Of a stretch of DNA of 64,000 bases, positions 16,425 through 24,591 are shown piece by piece (position 1 is the first letter of the stretch; the number at the start of each line of letters is the position of its first letter). The DNA is from Nocardia abscessus (GTDB lineage: Bacteria > Actinomycetota > Actinomycetes > Mycobacteriales > Mycobacteriaceae). The DNA is taken from positions 1 through 64,000 of the forward strand of contig NZ_JADLQO010000011.1 in assembly GCF_015477775.1 (NCBI RefSeq). The letters run 5' to 3'. The translations under genes were made by a program, and so were the position numbers. The notes beneath the pieces were generated by a model, which saw nothing but the letters and a program-made list of their open reading frames with translations, ran no database searches and was not told where the DNA came from.

Positions 16425-17443
16425 CGCCGCGTAACTCGCCGTTGCTGAAGTTCGGCGCCTTCGCCGCGGTCATGCTCGTGCTGTCCGGTTTCCTGCTGCT
16501 CGTGTTCGGCGAATACCGGACCGGGTCGCGGGTGGAATACGCCGCCGTGTTCACCGACTCCTCCGGGCTGCGTTCGGGCAATACCGTCCGGATCGCCGGC
16601 GTGGAGGTGGGCACGGTTCGCGCGGTCTCGTTGCGCGACGACCACAAGGTCAAGGTGACCTTCGACGCCGAACGCGGCGTCGCGCTGACCAACGGCACGG
16701 CCGCGGCCGTCCGGTATCTCAATCTCGTCGGCGACCGCTACCTGGAATTGTCCGACACCACCGGATCGACCGGACGCCTGCGCGCGGGCTCGGAAATCCC
16801 CGTCGAGCGGACCTCGCCCGCGCTCGATCTCGACCTCCTGCTCGGCGGTCTGAAGCCGGTGATCCAGGGTCTGAACGCGCATGAGGTGAACGCGCTGACC
16901 TGGTCGCTGCTGGAGATATTCCAGGGCAAGGAGGGCACCCTCGACTCGCTGCTGTCGCGGACCTCCTCGTTCACCACCGCGCTCGCCGGTCACACCGAGG
17001 TGATCCAGCAGGTGATCGACCACCTCGGCGCCGTCATGGCGACGCTGGCGAAAGACGGCGAGAAGTTCGCGGGCACCATCGACCGGCTCGAACAGCTGGT
17101 CACCCACCTGTCCCAGGACCGCGACCCGATCGCCGAGGCGATCGTCGCCCTCGACAACGGCACGGCGACCATCGCCGACCTGCTCACCCGGGCCCGTCCG
17201 CCGCTGGCGGGCACCGTCGATCAGCTCGCGCGGCTGGCCCCGCTGGTCGACCAGGACAAGCAGCGGCTGGACGACGCCTTGCAGCGGGCGCCGGGCAACT
17301 ACCGCAAGCTGGTGCGCACCGGCGCCTACGGCAACTTCGTCCAGTACTACATCTGCGCGGTCACCGTCCGGGTGACCGACGACGCGGGGCAGGTGGCGGT
17401 ACTGCCCTGGATCGAGCAGGAAACCGGAAGGTGTAGCGGGTAG
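16421..17443 (+). CDS. mceB: Mce-family lipid-import protein B
   Basis: A 340-aa protein that starts inside the mceA stop (ATGA overlap, 16421). An N-terminal transmembrane anchor (FAAVMLVLSGFLLLVFGEY) precedes the MCE domain (GNTVRIAGVEVGTVRAVSL) and a helical region. The C-terminal part reads NFVQYYICAVTV and ends with IEQETGRCSG, the usual short MceB tail with conserved cysteines. Domain order and length match actinobacterial MceB. Confidence 0.94.
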   Translation: MTPRNSPLLKFGAFAAVMLVLSGFLLLVFGEYRTGSRVEYAAVFTDSSGLRSGNTVRIAGVEVGTVRAVSLRDDHKVKVTFDAERGVALTNGTAAAVRYLNLVGDRYLELSDTTGSTGRLRAGSEIPVERTSPALDLDLLLGGLKPVIQGLNAHEVNALTWSLLEIFQGKEGTLDSLLSRTSSFTTALAGHTEVIQQVIDHLGAVMATLAKDGEKFAGTIDRLEQLVTHLSQDRDPIAEAIVALDNGTATIADLLTRARPPLAGTVDQLARLAPLVDQDKQRLDDALQRAPGNYRKLVRTGAYGNFVQYYICAVTVRVTDDAGQVAVLPWIEQETGRCSG

Positions 17444-17445
17444 CG

Positions 17446-18480
17446 ATGCTCGAGTACCGCGGAAGTCATCTGGCCCGGCACGGCGTCATCGGCGTCGTGC
17501 TCGCGGTCTGCGTCATCCTGGTCGGACTGCAGTCCCAGAAGTTCATCGAGTGGGCCACCACCGTGCGATACCAGGCCGTCTTCAGCGAGGCGGGCGGGCT
17601 CGCGGTCGGCGACGACGTGATCGTCTCCGGCATGAAAGTGGGCCGGGTGTCGGATGTCTCGCTGCGCGGGGGCGACGCCTGGGTGACGTTCGCGATCGAG
17701 GAGACGATCCGGCTCGGCGACGACAGCGCGGCGCAGATCAAGACCGGTTCGCTGCTGGGCAAGCGGGTACTGACCGTGGTCTCCTCCGGTGGCGGCAGGC
17801 TGCGGCCGTTCGGCGTCATCCCGCTGGAGCGGACCTCCTCGCCCTACTCGCTGACCGACGCGGTGGGCGATCTGACCACCAATGTCTCGCGGATCGACAC
17901 CGATTCGCTCAACCGATCGCTGGACATGCTCTCCTCGACACTGGACCGCGTCGCGCCGCAGTTGGGACCGGCCTTCGAGGGCGTGACTCAGCTGTCGCGC
18001 TCGATCAACAGCCGCAACAGCGCGCTGCGGGACATGCTCAGGACCACCGCCGACGTCACCGAGATTCTCTCGCAACGGGGTGGGCAGCTGAATGCGCTGA
18101 TCCTGAACGCGAATTCGCTGCTGGACGTATTGGCCGCGCGCCGTCAGGCGATCGTCGAGCTGCTGGCCAACACCGCCGCCGTGGCCAGGCAGCTTTCGGG
18201 CTTGGTCGCGGACAACGAAGCCGAGCTCGCGCCGACGCTGGATCGGCTGAACTCGGTGGTGGCGATGCTGGAGAAGAATCGCGACAACATCGCCGCGGCG
18301 ATTCCGGGTCTGGCGAAAGTCGCGCTCACTCAGGGCGAAGCCGTGTCCGGCGGGCCGTTCTACAACGCCTACGTCGCGAATCTGATCCCCGCCCAGCTCA
18401 TCCAGCCGTTCATCGATCAGGCCTTCGGCGTCCAGCCGCCCAGCCAGTTCCCCCTCCCGAGCCCGGAGCCGCCCCGATGA
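17446..18480 (+). CDS. mceC: Mce-family lipid-import protein C
   Basis: A 344-aa protein that begins 2 nt after mceB. An anchor segment (VIGVVLAVCVILVGLQ) is followed by the MCE domain (GDDVIVSGMKVGRVSDVSL) and a long helical domain with a repeated DxLxR-like pattern. The C terminus is Pro-rich (PPSQFPLPSPEPPR), as in other MceC proteins. It overlaps mceD by ATGA. Confidence 0.94.
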   Translation: MLEYRGSHLARHGVIGVVLAVCVILVGLQSQKFIEWATTVRYQAVFSEAGGLAVGDDVIVSGMKVGRVSDVSLRGGDAWVTFAIEETIRLGDDSAAQIKTGSLLGKRVLTVVSSGGGRLRPFGVIPLERTSSPYSLTDAVGDLTTNVSRIDTDSLNRSLDMLSSTLDRVAPQLGPAFEGVTQLSRSINSRNSALRDMLRTTADVTEILSQRGGQLNALILNANSLLDVLAARRQAIVELLANTAAVARQLSGLVADNEAELAPTLDRLNSVVAMLEKNRDNIAAAIPGLAKVALTQGEAVSGGPFYNAYVANLIPAQLIQPFIDQAFGVQPPSQFPLPSPEPPR

Positions 18481-19715
18481 AGAAGAGAATCCTCGGCGCA
18501 GTCGGTGCGGTGATGGTCGTCGCGCTGGTCGTCACCGGTGCCTACCTCGGGTATCGGACAGTCTTCGGCCCGAGAACGATTCGTGCGGTCTTCGCCTCCG
18601 CCACCGCGATCTACAAGGGCGACGATGTGCGCGTGTCCGGTGTCGAAGTCGGCCGCATCACCTCCATCCGACCGCGCGGGACCAGCGCCGAGATGGTGCT
18701 GGAAATCGACCGTGACGTCCCGATTCCGGCCGATGCCAAGGCGGTGATCGTCGCCCAGAGCCTGGTCGGCGCTCGCTACGTGCAGCTGACGCCCGCCTAC
18801 CGCACGCAGGGGCCGACGCTGCCCGACGGCGCGGTGATCCCCTTGGAGCGCACCGCCGTCCCGGTCGAGTGGGACGAGGTGAAGACGCAGCTCACCCGGC
18901 TGGCCACCGGGCTCGGCCCCGGCCTGGACCTGACCGGCAGTGCGACCGGCCGTTTCATCGACAGCGCGGCGAACGCCATGGCGGACAACGGCGAGAAGTT
19001 GCGGCAGACGCTGGCTCAGCTGTCCGGGATCGGGCGGGTACTGGCCGACGGCAGCGGCGACATCGTCGGCATCATCGCCGACCTGCAACACTTCGTGACG
19101 GTGCTGCGCGACAGTGACGTGCAGATCGTCGAATTCCAGAACCGGCTGGCCAGCCTGTCCAGCGTGCTCGACGACAGCAGATCGGACCTGGATGCCGCGC
19201 TGAGCGAGCTGTCCGTCGCGGTCGGGGAGGTCCAGCGGTTCGTCGTCGCCAACCGGGACGGCGCGTCCGAACAGGTGCAGCGCCTGGTGAACGTGACCCA
19301 GAATCTGGTCGATCACCGCGACGACGTCGAGGAACTGCTGCACATATTCCCGACGAGCATCGCCAACTTCTACAACATCTACAACCCGGACACCGCGACC
19401 GAAGCGGGCGTATTCGTTCTGAACAATTTCTCCGATCCCGTGCAATTCGTGTGCTCGTCCATCGCCAGCCTGGAGAAGACGACCACCGCCGAGGCAGCGC
19501 GGAAATGCCGTGACTATCTCGGGCCGGTACTGGGATTGCTGAACTTCAACTACCTTCCGTTCCCGGTCAACCCCGTGCACGGGCCGAGCGCGCGCCCGGA
19601 GAGCTTGATCTACACCGAAGACCATCTGATCCCCCAGGTGGTGGCGACCGAGGGGCCGCCGCCACCGCCCCTGCCGAGCCTCGCGGACATCCTGTTCCCC
19701 GGCGGAAGGCGTTGA
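18477..19715 (+). CDS. mceD: Mce-family lipid-import protein D
   Basis: A 412-aa protein starting at the ATGA overlap with mceC (18477). A basic start KKRILGAVGAVMV and membrane anchor precede the MCE domain (GDDVRVSGVEVGRITSIRP), then the helical tunnel region. A C-terminal domain carries FVCSSIASLEK and the family string FNYLPFPVNPVHGP. The very end is Pro-rich and ends LADILFPGGRR. Length and layout match MceD of other eight-gene operons. Confidence 0.94.
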   Translation: MKKRILGAVGAVMVVALVVTGAYLGYRTVFGPRTIRAVFASATAIYKGDDVRVSGVEVGRITSIRPRGTSAEMVLEIDRDVPIPADAKAVIVAQSLVGARYVQLTPAYRTQGPTLPDGAVIPLERTAVPVEWDEVKTQLTRLATGLGPGLDLTGSATGRFIDSAANAMADNGEKLRQTLAQLSGIGRVLADGSGDIVGIIADLQHFVTVLRDSDVQIVEFQNRLASLSSVLDDSRSDLDAALSELSVAVGEVQRFVVANRDGASEQVQRLVNVTQNLVDHRDDVEELLHIFPTSIANFYNIYNPDTATEAGVFVLNNFSDPVQFVCSSIASLEKTTTAEAARKCRDYLGPVLGLLNFNYLPFPVNPVHGPSARPESLIYTEDHLIPQVVATEGPPPPPLPSLADILFPGGRR

Positions 19716-19717
19716 CA

Positions 19718-20854
19718 ATGAGAACTTTTCCGCGACGCGGCTGTCGTCCGCTGCTCGCCGTGAGCGCCTGCTCGATCCTGACGCTCACGGGATGCGGATG
19801 GCACGGAGTGAACTCGCTGCGACTGCCCGGCGCCCCCGGGCAGGGTGCGGACGCGACCGTCGTGCAGGTGGACATGGCGAATGTCGGCACCTTGGTGGCG
19901 AATTCGCCGGTGTTCGTGGACGACGTCGTGGTCGGCAGCGTGCGCGGGATCCGGCTCGACGGCTGGCATGCGGTGGTGGAGGCGTCCATCCGCCCGGACG
20001 CCGCGGTGCCCGCGAACGTCGTCGCCACGATCGGGCAGACCAGCCTGCTCGGGTCCAGTCACCTCGCGCTGAACGTACCCGCGGGTGCCGAACCGTCCGG
20101 AAAGCTGGCCTCCGGGGCCAGAGTCCCGCTGCACAAATCCTCGACCTATCCCTCCACCGAACAGACGCTGGCGTCGCTGTCGGTGGTCGTCAACGGCGGC
20201 GGGCTCGGTCAGCTCGGCGAGATCATCGGCAATCTGAACGACGCCTTCGACGGACACCAGGGGCAGATCGGCGCGCTGCTGGTGCGCCTCGACACGATCA
20301 TGGGCGTCATCGACGGTCAACGCGACGACATCATCGCCTCGATCGATGCGCTCAACCGGCTCACCGGACAGTTCGCCGCGCAGCGCGATGTGGTGACCGA
20401 AACCCTCGAGCGGCTTCCGCCCGCGCTCGACGTGCTGCTGGCACAGCGGCCGAACATCATCGCGGCCCTGGATCGGCTGCGCACCTTCAGCGACACCGCC
20501 ACCGCGGTGGTCACCGACGTGCGGACGGATCTGGTGACGAATCTGCGCAACCTGGAGCCGACGCTGCGGGCGCTGGCCGACGTAGGCCCGCAGATCGATG
20601 CGGCGCTGGCCTACGCGACCGTGTTCCCCTACGGCCAGACGGTCATCGACCGCGCGGTGCAGGGCGACTACCTGAATCTGTTCGCGACGGTCGATCTCAC
20701 GGTCCCGCGGCTGAAACGGGAAATGCTGCTCGGCACGCCGTGGGGCGATCCGACCGCCGTGGTACAGGCGGCAATCGGCGACCCGGGCTACGCGCAGCAG
20801 ACCTCGAACCCGCTCGGGGCCGGGATCACACCGCCGACCACCGGAGGCCGCTGA
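19718..20854 (+). CDS. mceE: Mce-family lipoprotein E (LprK-like)
   Basis: A 378-aa protein. It opens with a lipoprotein signal peptide: a basic start RTFPRRGCR, a hydrophobic core and the lipobox LTGC near residue 25, so the mature protein should be lipid-anchored at that Cys. The MCE domain follows (VDDVVVGSVRGIRLDG), then the helical region. ATG 19718 is preferred to TTG 19712 because GGAAGG lies 8 nt upstream of it. One lipoprotein Mce at the fifth position is the rule in these operons. Confidence 0.94.
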   Translation: MRTFPRRGCRPLLAVSACSILTLTGCGWHGVNSLRLPGAPGQGADATVVQVDMANVGTLVANSPVFVDDVVVGSVRGIRLDGWHAVVEASIRPDAAVPANVVATIGQTSLLGSSHLALNVPAGAEPSGKLASGARVPLHKSSTYPSTEQTLASLSVVVNGGGLGQLGEIIGNLNDAFDGHQGQIGALLVRLDTIMGVIDGQRDDIIASIDALNRLTGQFAAQRDVVTETLERLPPALDVLLAQRPNIIAALDRLRTFSDTATAVVTDVRTDLVTNLRNLEPTLRALADVGPQIDAALAYATVFPYGQTVIDRAVQGDYLNLFATVDLTVPRLKREMLLGTPWGDPTAVVQAAIGDPGYAQQTSNPLGAGITPPTTGGR

Positions 20855-22305
20855 TGCTGCTGTCCCGTTTCGTCCGCACCCAGTTGCTGATCTTCGCGGT
20901 CCTGTCGGTGATCGGGCTGACGGCGATGGCGACGGTCTATATGCGCTTGCCCCACCTGGCCGGGGTCGGCACCATCAGCGTGTCCGTCGAACTGCCCGCC
21001 ACCGGAGGGCTCTACCGCTTCGGCAATGTCACCTACCGTGGCGTCGAAATCGGCGAGGTGAGTTCGGTCGAGCTGACCGGCGACGGTGTGCGCGCCACGC
21101 TGAAGATCGACAACTCCTACGACATTCCCGCCGACCTCACAGCGGAGGTGCGCAGCGTGTCCGCGGTGGGCGAGCAGTACGTCGAGCTGCGGCCCCGCAC
21201 GGACGCGCCGCCCTATCTGCGCGACGGTGCGGTGATCGCGCTGCGGCACACCACCGTTCCGCAGCCGGTCGGCCCCATGCTGGATTCGCTCAGCGATCTG
21301 GTGGGCAGCATCCCCACCGACAAGCTGCACGAATTGCTCGACGAGCTGTTCCGGGGCATGCACGGGGCCCGATACGACCTGGACTCCCTGCTGACCTCGG
21401 CGCAGACCCTCGCCGCCGACTTGAACGGAGCCGGTGGCCGGACCCGCACGCTCGTCGAAGACGCTCGGCCGCTGCTGGATTCGCAAGTGCGCTCCGCCGA
21501 CGCCGTCCGGATCTGGACGCGTAGCCTCGCCGGCGTCACCGGTCAGGTCGTCGAGAACGATCCGCAGGTCCGCACGCTGTTGCACGCCGGTCCCGGCTTC
21601 ACCGCCGAGGTAGCGCACCTGCTGGACTCGGTGAAACTCACGCTGCCGATCCTGCTGTCCAACCTGACGACCGTCGGGCAACTCGGCGTGACCTACAACG
21701 CCGGATTGGCGCAGATACTCGTCCTGCTGCCACCGGCGATCTCGATGATCCAAGCCGTGCAACCCAATCGGAACGCCTCCGGCCTCGGCCTCGGCGACTT
21801 CCGGTTGGGCGGCATCTCCGACCCGCCCGCGTGCACCGTCGGATTCCTGCCGCCGTCGGCTTGGCGATCGCCGGAGGAGACCGACACCATCGACACCCCG
21901 GACGGCCTGTACTGCAAACTGCCCCAGGATTCCGACATCGCCGTGCGCGGAGTACGCAATATCCCGTGCGCGAACAACCCCGCCAAGCGGGCGCCGACCG
22001 CCGCGCTGTGCAACAGCGACGAGCAGTTCCAGCCCCTCGCCACCGAACAGCCCCTGCTGGGTCCCTATCCGCGCGACCCTGGCCTGGAAGGGCAAGGCGT
22101 CCCCCCGGACTCCCGCTCGGTTCCGGGCGCGCCACCACCGGCCGCACCGGCGTCAGCACCCGGAGAGCCTGGCGCGCCCTCGATCGGCATCGCGCGATAC
22201 GACCCGAGGACCGGAAACTACCTCGGCCCGGACGGCCGTCTCTACCAGCAGAGCGACCTGGCCTCCACGCCCGGTCGAGCCTGGACCGAGATGCTGCCGC
22301 ACTGA
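20854..22305 (+). CDS. mceF: Mce-family lipid-import protein F
   Basis: A 483-aa last Mce protein, starting at the TGATG overlap with mceE. An anchor (QLLIFAVLSVIGLTAMATVYM) precedes the MCE domain (YRGVEIGEVSSVEL) and helical region. The long C-terminal domain has cysteines (PACTVGF, GLYCKLP, PCANNPA, ALCNSDEQ) and a Pro/Ala-rich linker. It ends with a small module YDPRTGNYLGPDGRLY that is common at MceF C termini. It closes the transporter operon; a 157-bp gap without an evident terminator follows. Confidence 0.94.
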   Translation: MLLSRFVRTQLLIFAVLSVIGLTAMATVYMRLPHLAGVGTISVSVELPATGGLYRFGNVTYRGVEIGEVSSVELTGDGVRATLKIDNSYDIPADLTAEVRSVSAVGEQYVELRPRTDAPPYLRDGAVIALRHTTVPQPVGPMLDSLSDLVGSIPTDKLHELLDELFRGMHGARYDLDSLLTSAQTLAADLNGAGGRTRTLVEDARPLLDSQVRSADAVRIWTRSLAGVTGQVVENDPQVRTLLHAGPGFTAEVAHLLDSVKLTLPILLSNLTTVGQLGVTYNAGLAQILVLLPPAISMIQAVQPNRNASGLGLGDFRLGGISDPPACTVGFLPPSAWRSPEETDTIDTPDGLYCKLPQDSDIAVRGVRNIPCANNPAKRAPTAALCNSDEQFQPLATEQPLLGPYPRDPGLEGQGVPPDSRSVPGAPPPAAPASAPGEPGAPSIGIARYDPRTGNYLGPDGRLYQQSDLASTPGRAWTEMLPH

Positions 22306-22462
22306 CCGCCACGAGGAGGTGTTCGGCCGCGGCAGACCCTGCGATCCTGCGGCGACGGCGAGCAGGAGTCGATTTCCCAGGGCGGCAGAGTAATCGGCGT
22401 GACTCACACGGCGGAATGACCGATACTCGACCTTCACGAGTCGAGGTCCGGAGGTAGGGGAC

Positions 22463-22933
22463 TTGAAGCTGGCGGAGGCGTTGGCGTTGCGCGCGGATTC
22501 GGCGCGCCGGATCGAGCAGTTGCGTGCTCGCATTGTGAGCAACGCACGCTTTCAAGAGGGGGAGGAGCCCGCCGAGAACGCGGCCGCTCTGCTCGCCGAG
22601 GCCGGTGACGTGCTCGGTGAGTACGAGACGCTGATCCGGCGCATCAATCGCACCAACGCGGACGCGCGGATCGGTGACGACGGCACCTTGACCGACGCAC
22701 TGGCCCGCCGGGATGCGTTGCGCCTGCGGCACTCCCTGGTCACCGCCGCGGCGGACGCGGCCGCGGGCAAGGGGCAGCCCGGGTACGCGCGTCAGTTGCG
22801 ATCGGAGCTGAAGATGTTCTCCGCGTTGCCGGTCGCCGAACTGCGCGGGCAGGCCGATGACCTGGCCCGGGAACTGCGGGAACTCGATGTGCTCATCCAG
22901 CGCTCCAACTGGGAGGTCGAACTGCTGGACTGA
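22463..22933 (+). CDS. DIP1984-family protein
   Basis: A 156-aa all-helical, coiled-coil-like protein matching the DIP1984 family named for Corynebacterium diphtheriae. It opens MKLAEALALRADSARRIEQL, continues with FQEGEEPAENAAALL and RINRTNADARIGDDGTLTDA, and ends IQRSNWEVELLD. It starts at TTG 22463, with GGAGG 8 nt upstream. The family has no established biochemical role. It is immediately followed by a sequence with tRNA-like folding (22934-23060), which suggests it acts on or with that RNA. It is not part of the Mce operon by spacing (157 bp), although it lies on the same strand. Confidence 0.85.
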   Translation: MKLAEALALRADSARRIEQLRARIVSNARFQEGEEPAENAAALLAEAGDVLGEYETLIRRINRTNADARIGDDGTLTDALARRDALRLRHSLVTAAADAAAGKGQPGYARQLRSELKMFSALPVAELRGQADDLARELRELDVLIQRSNWEVELLD

Positions 22934-23060
22934 GCGGGGAAGTGGAGCAGGTAGTCATCGCGGAGGCGTGCACGAACCCGATGGCCGGCGGGATATTCGG
23001 CCACTTTCTCGGCGCACGATGGGCAGTGCGAAGGGTTCGACTCCCTTCCTCACACCGCAG
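22934..23060 (+). ncRNA. Candidate tRNA-like RNA downstream of the DIP1984 gene
   Basis: The strongest element is a canonical T-arm: AAGGG (23031-23035), the seven-base loop TTCGACT, and CCCTT (23043-23047). The 5' part GTGGAGCAGGTAG (22942-22954) resembles the D-arm region of bacterial initiator tRNA. A central arm TGGCCG/CGGCCA (22982-22987 with 22998-23003) is enclosed by CGTGC/GCACG (22967-22971 with 23014-23018). GCGG (22934-22937) can pair with CCGC (23055-23058), followed by GTG/CAC, as an imperfect acceptor. There is no good 7-bp acceptor, normal anticodon arm or encoded CCA, so this is not an ordinary tRNA. Ends are approximate. It begins right at the DIP1984 stop codon. An RNA is inferred and not demonstrated. 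Confidence 0.45.
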
Positions 23061-23157
23061 CCCAGCACCGCGCACAAGAGACAGTGCACAGCACACAGCA
23101 CACCACCATGTGCAGATCCGTGACGGCGAGGGCGGGTAAGGGGCACTCCACTCTTCG

Positions 23158-23391
23158 CTAGTCCCAGAGTTCGCCACACGGCAGGTGCGGCAGGTCGGGG
23201 CGAACGTTGTCGTCGACGGTGACGACGAATCCACCGTGGGCGCCCAACTCGGCGACGACGTCCGCGATCTGCACCGCGCCCGCCTGGTAATCCACCGCGA
23301 AAGCGCCGATTTCGATGTGGATGTGGCGGTTACGCGTGATCGCGTCCCGAGAAAGACTCTCGGCGAGGACCGTCCGGGCGAGCCGGGACAT
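23158..23391 (-). CDS. Small protein coupled to the molybdenum hydroxylase operon
   Basis: A 77-aa reading frame whose ATG (23391) shares a base with the stop of the CoxG-like gene (TGATG), typical of coupled translation. The sequence has alternating hydrophobic segments (ADVVAELGAHGGFVVTV) and ends in LPHLPCGELWD with a single Cys. I recognise no family. Third-position GC is high and the frame is the last gene of the minus-strand hydroxylase operon, which supports a real gene, perhaps an accessory or assembly factor. Confidence 0.55.
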   Translation of the reverse strand: MSRLARTVLAESLSRDAITRNRHIHIEIGAFAVDYQAGAVQIADVVAELGAHGGFVVTVDDNVRPDLPHLPCGELWD

Positions 23392-24074
23392 CAGGGCACC
23401 GATCGCGCGGAGCGTTTGCGAAGCAGGAGGGCGAAGAGCAGGACCAGGACGCCGCCGAAAGCCAGCCCGCCGAGCCGCGTGGCGCTGCTCGCACCGGCGG
23501 CCTGAAGCAGGTCGATCGGCTCGGCCGGCTTGCGTGGCGCGGTCTGCGTGGCAGGGGCGGCCGGTGCGGCGGAATCCGGAGCCGCCGAGAGGATGCGCGG
23601 TTGCGCGTCCGGTACCGGCGCGGCCTGCGCCGACGCGGTGATCTCCGCGGCGAGATTGGTGGCGAACTGGCCGATCAGCGTGCCCGCCACGTCGGCGAGC
23701 GCGCCGCGCCCGAACTGTGCGGGCTTGCCGGTGATCGCGAGGTCGGTGTCCACGAAGACGTCCGTGGTCGCGCCGGATTCGACGAGGCGGCAGGTGATGG
23801 TGGCCTTGGCCGTTCCGTTGCCGCGGGTTTCGCGACCACGCCCCTCCAGCACGGCGATCCCGGCGGCCTCGTCCTGCGAGACGACCTTGATGACCCCGCT
23901 GTAGCTCAGCCCGACGGGGCCGAGCTTGACCTTGATCTTGCCGTGGAAGTCGTCGCCGTCCCGGGAGGTGATGGTGGCGCCGGGAACGCAGGGGGCGATG
24001 CGTTCCAGATCGAGCAGCACCTGCCAGGCCTGCGCGGCCGGGACGGGAATGGTGAAGGTGTTGTCGAGTTTCAT
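23391..24074 (-). CDS. CoxG/SRPBCC-family accessory protein
   Basis: A 227-aa protein with an N-terminal SRPBCC lipid-binding-like domain (about 1-145; FTIPVPAAQAWQVLLDLERIAPCVPGA). An Ala/Pro linker follows, then a C-terminal membrane helix (LGGLAFGGVLVLLFALLLRKR) that would tether it to the inner membrane. CoxG-type proteins accompany molybdenum hydroxylases and are thought to recruit or anchor them to the membrane. It lies 16 nt after the iron-sulfur subunit gene, which fits that role. Confidence 0.9.
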   Translation of the reverse strand: MKLDNTFTIPVPAAQAWQVLLDLERIAPCVPGATITSRDGDDFHGKIKVKLGPVGLSYSGVIKVVSQDEAAGIAVLEGRGRETRGNGTAKATITCRLVESGATTDVFVDTDLAITGKPAQFGRGALADVAGTLIGQFATNLAAEITASAQAAPVPDAQPRILSAAPDSAAPAAPATQTAPRKPAEPIDLLQAAGASSATRLGGLAFGGVLVLLFALLLRKRSARSVP

Positions 24075-24090
24075 GGAAGTCCTTCGGTGG

Positions 24091-24591
24091 TCACGCCTGC
24101 GGCGCGGTGGGCGTCTCGGCGTTCGCCGAGTCGGCGGCGGCGCGGACCGCCCGGACGATGCCCTGATATCCGGTGCAGCGGCACAGGTTCCCGGAGATGC
24201 CCTCGCGGATCTCGGTCTCGGTGGGGTCCGGGTTGTCGCGCAGGAAGGCGGTGGCGGACACGATGAAGCCGGGAGTGCAGAATCCGCACTGGAGCCCGTG
24301 CTCCGCGCGGAAGGCCGCCTGCACCGGCGAGAGTTCGCCGTCGGGTCCGGCGATGCCTTCGACGGTGGTCAGTTCGGCGCCGTCGGCTTGCACGGCGAAC
24401 ACCAGACAGGCACGCACCGCCTGCCCGTCGAGCATGATCGTGCAGGCGCCGCACACGCCGTGCTCGCACCCGAGGTGGGTGCCGGTGAGGCCGCACTTGT
24501 CGCGCAGGTAGTCGGCCAGGGTCAGCCGGGGCGGCACGCGGTCCCGGCGGAGGGCGCCGTTGATGCGCACCTCGATGTCGACGTCAGTCAT
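24091..24591 (-). CDS. Molybdenum hydroxylase, 2Fe-2S subunit (CoxS/XdhA type)
   Basis: A 166-aa small subunit with two 2Fe-2S domains. The plant-ferredoxin-like cluster ligands are in CEHGVCGACTIMLDG with a later Cys in VRACLVF. The second, helical cluster ligands are in QCGFCTPGF and GNLCRCTGYQ. It passes electrons from the molybdenum centre to FAD in the medium subunit. Its start overlaps the end of the medium-subunit gene by 8 nt. All eight cysteines are present, so the subunit should be functional. Confidence 0.95.
   Translation of the reverse strand: MTDVDIEVRINGALRRDRVPPRLTLADYLRDKCGLTGTHLGCEHGVCGACTIMLDGQAVRACLVFAVQADGAELTTVEGIAGPDGELSPVQAAFRAEHGLQCGFCTPGFIVSATAFLRDNPDPTETEIREGISGNLCRCTGYQGIVRAVRAAADSANAETPTAPQA

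Noticed and set aside
22934..23060. Ordinary tRNA gene
   Set aside because: The T-arm is good, but no 7-bp acceptor stem, standard anticodon arm or CCA end fits; only a tRNA-like call is justified.
22941..23152. Long-range pairing AGTGGAG (22941-22947) with CTCCACT (23146-23152) as the closing stem of a larger RNA
   Set aside because: The 7-bp match could be chance over 200 bp, and the second arm touches the end of the 77-aa gene. It was not used to set the RNA boundaries.
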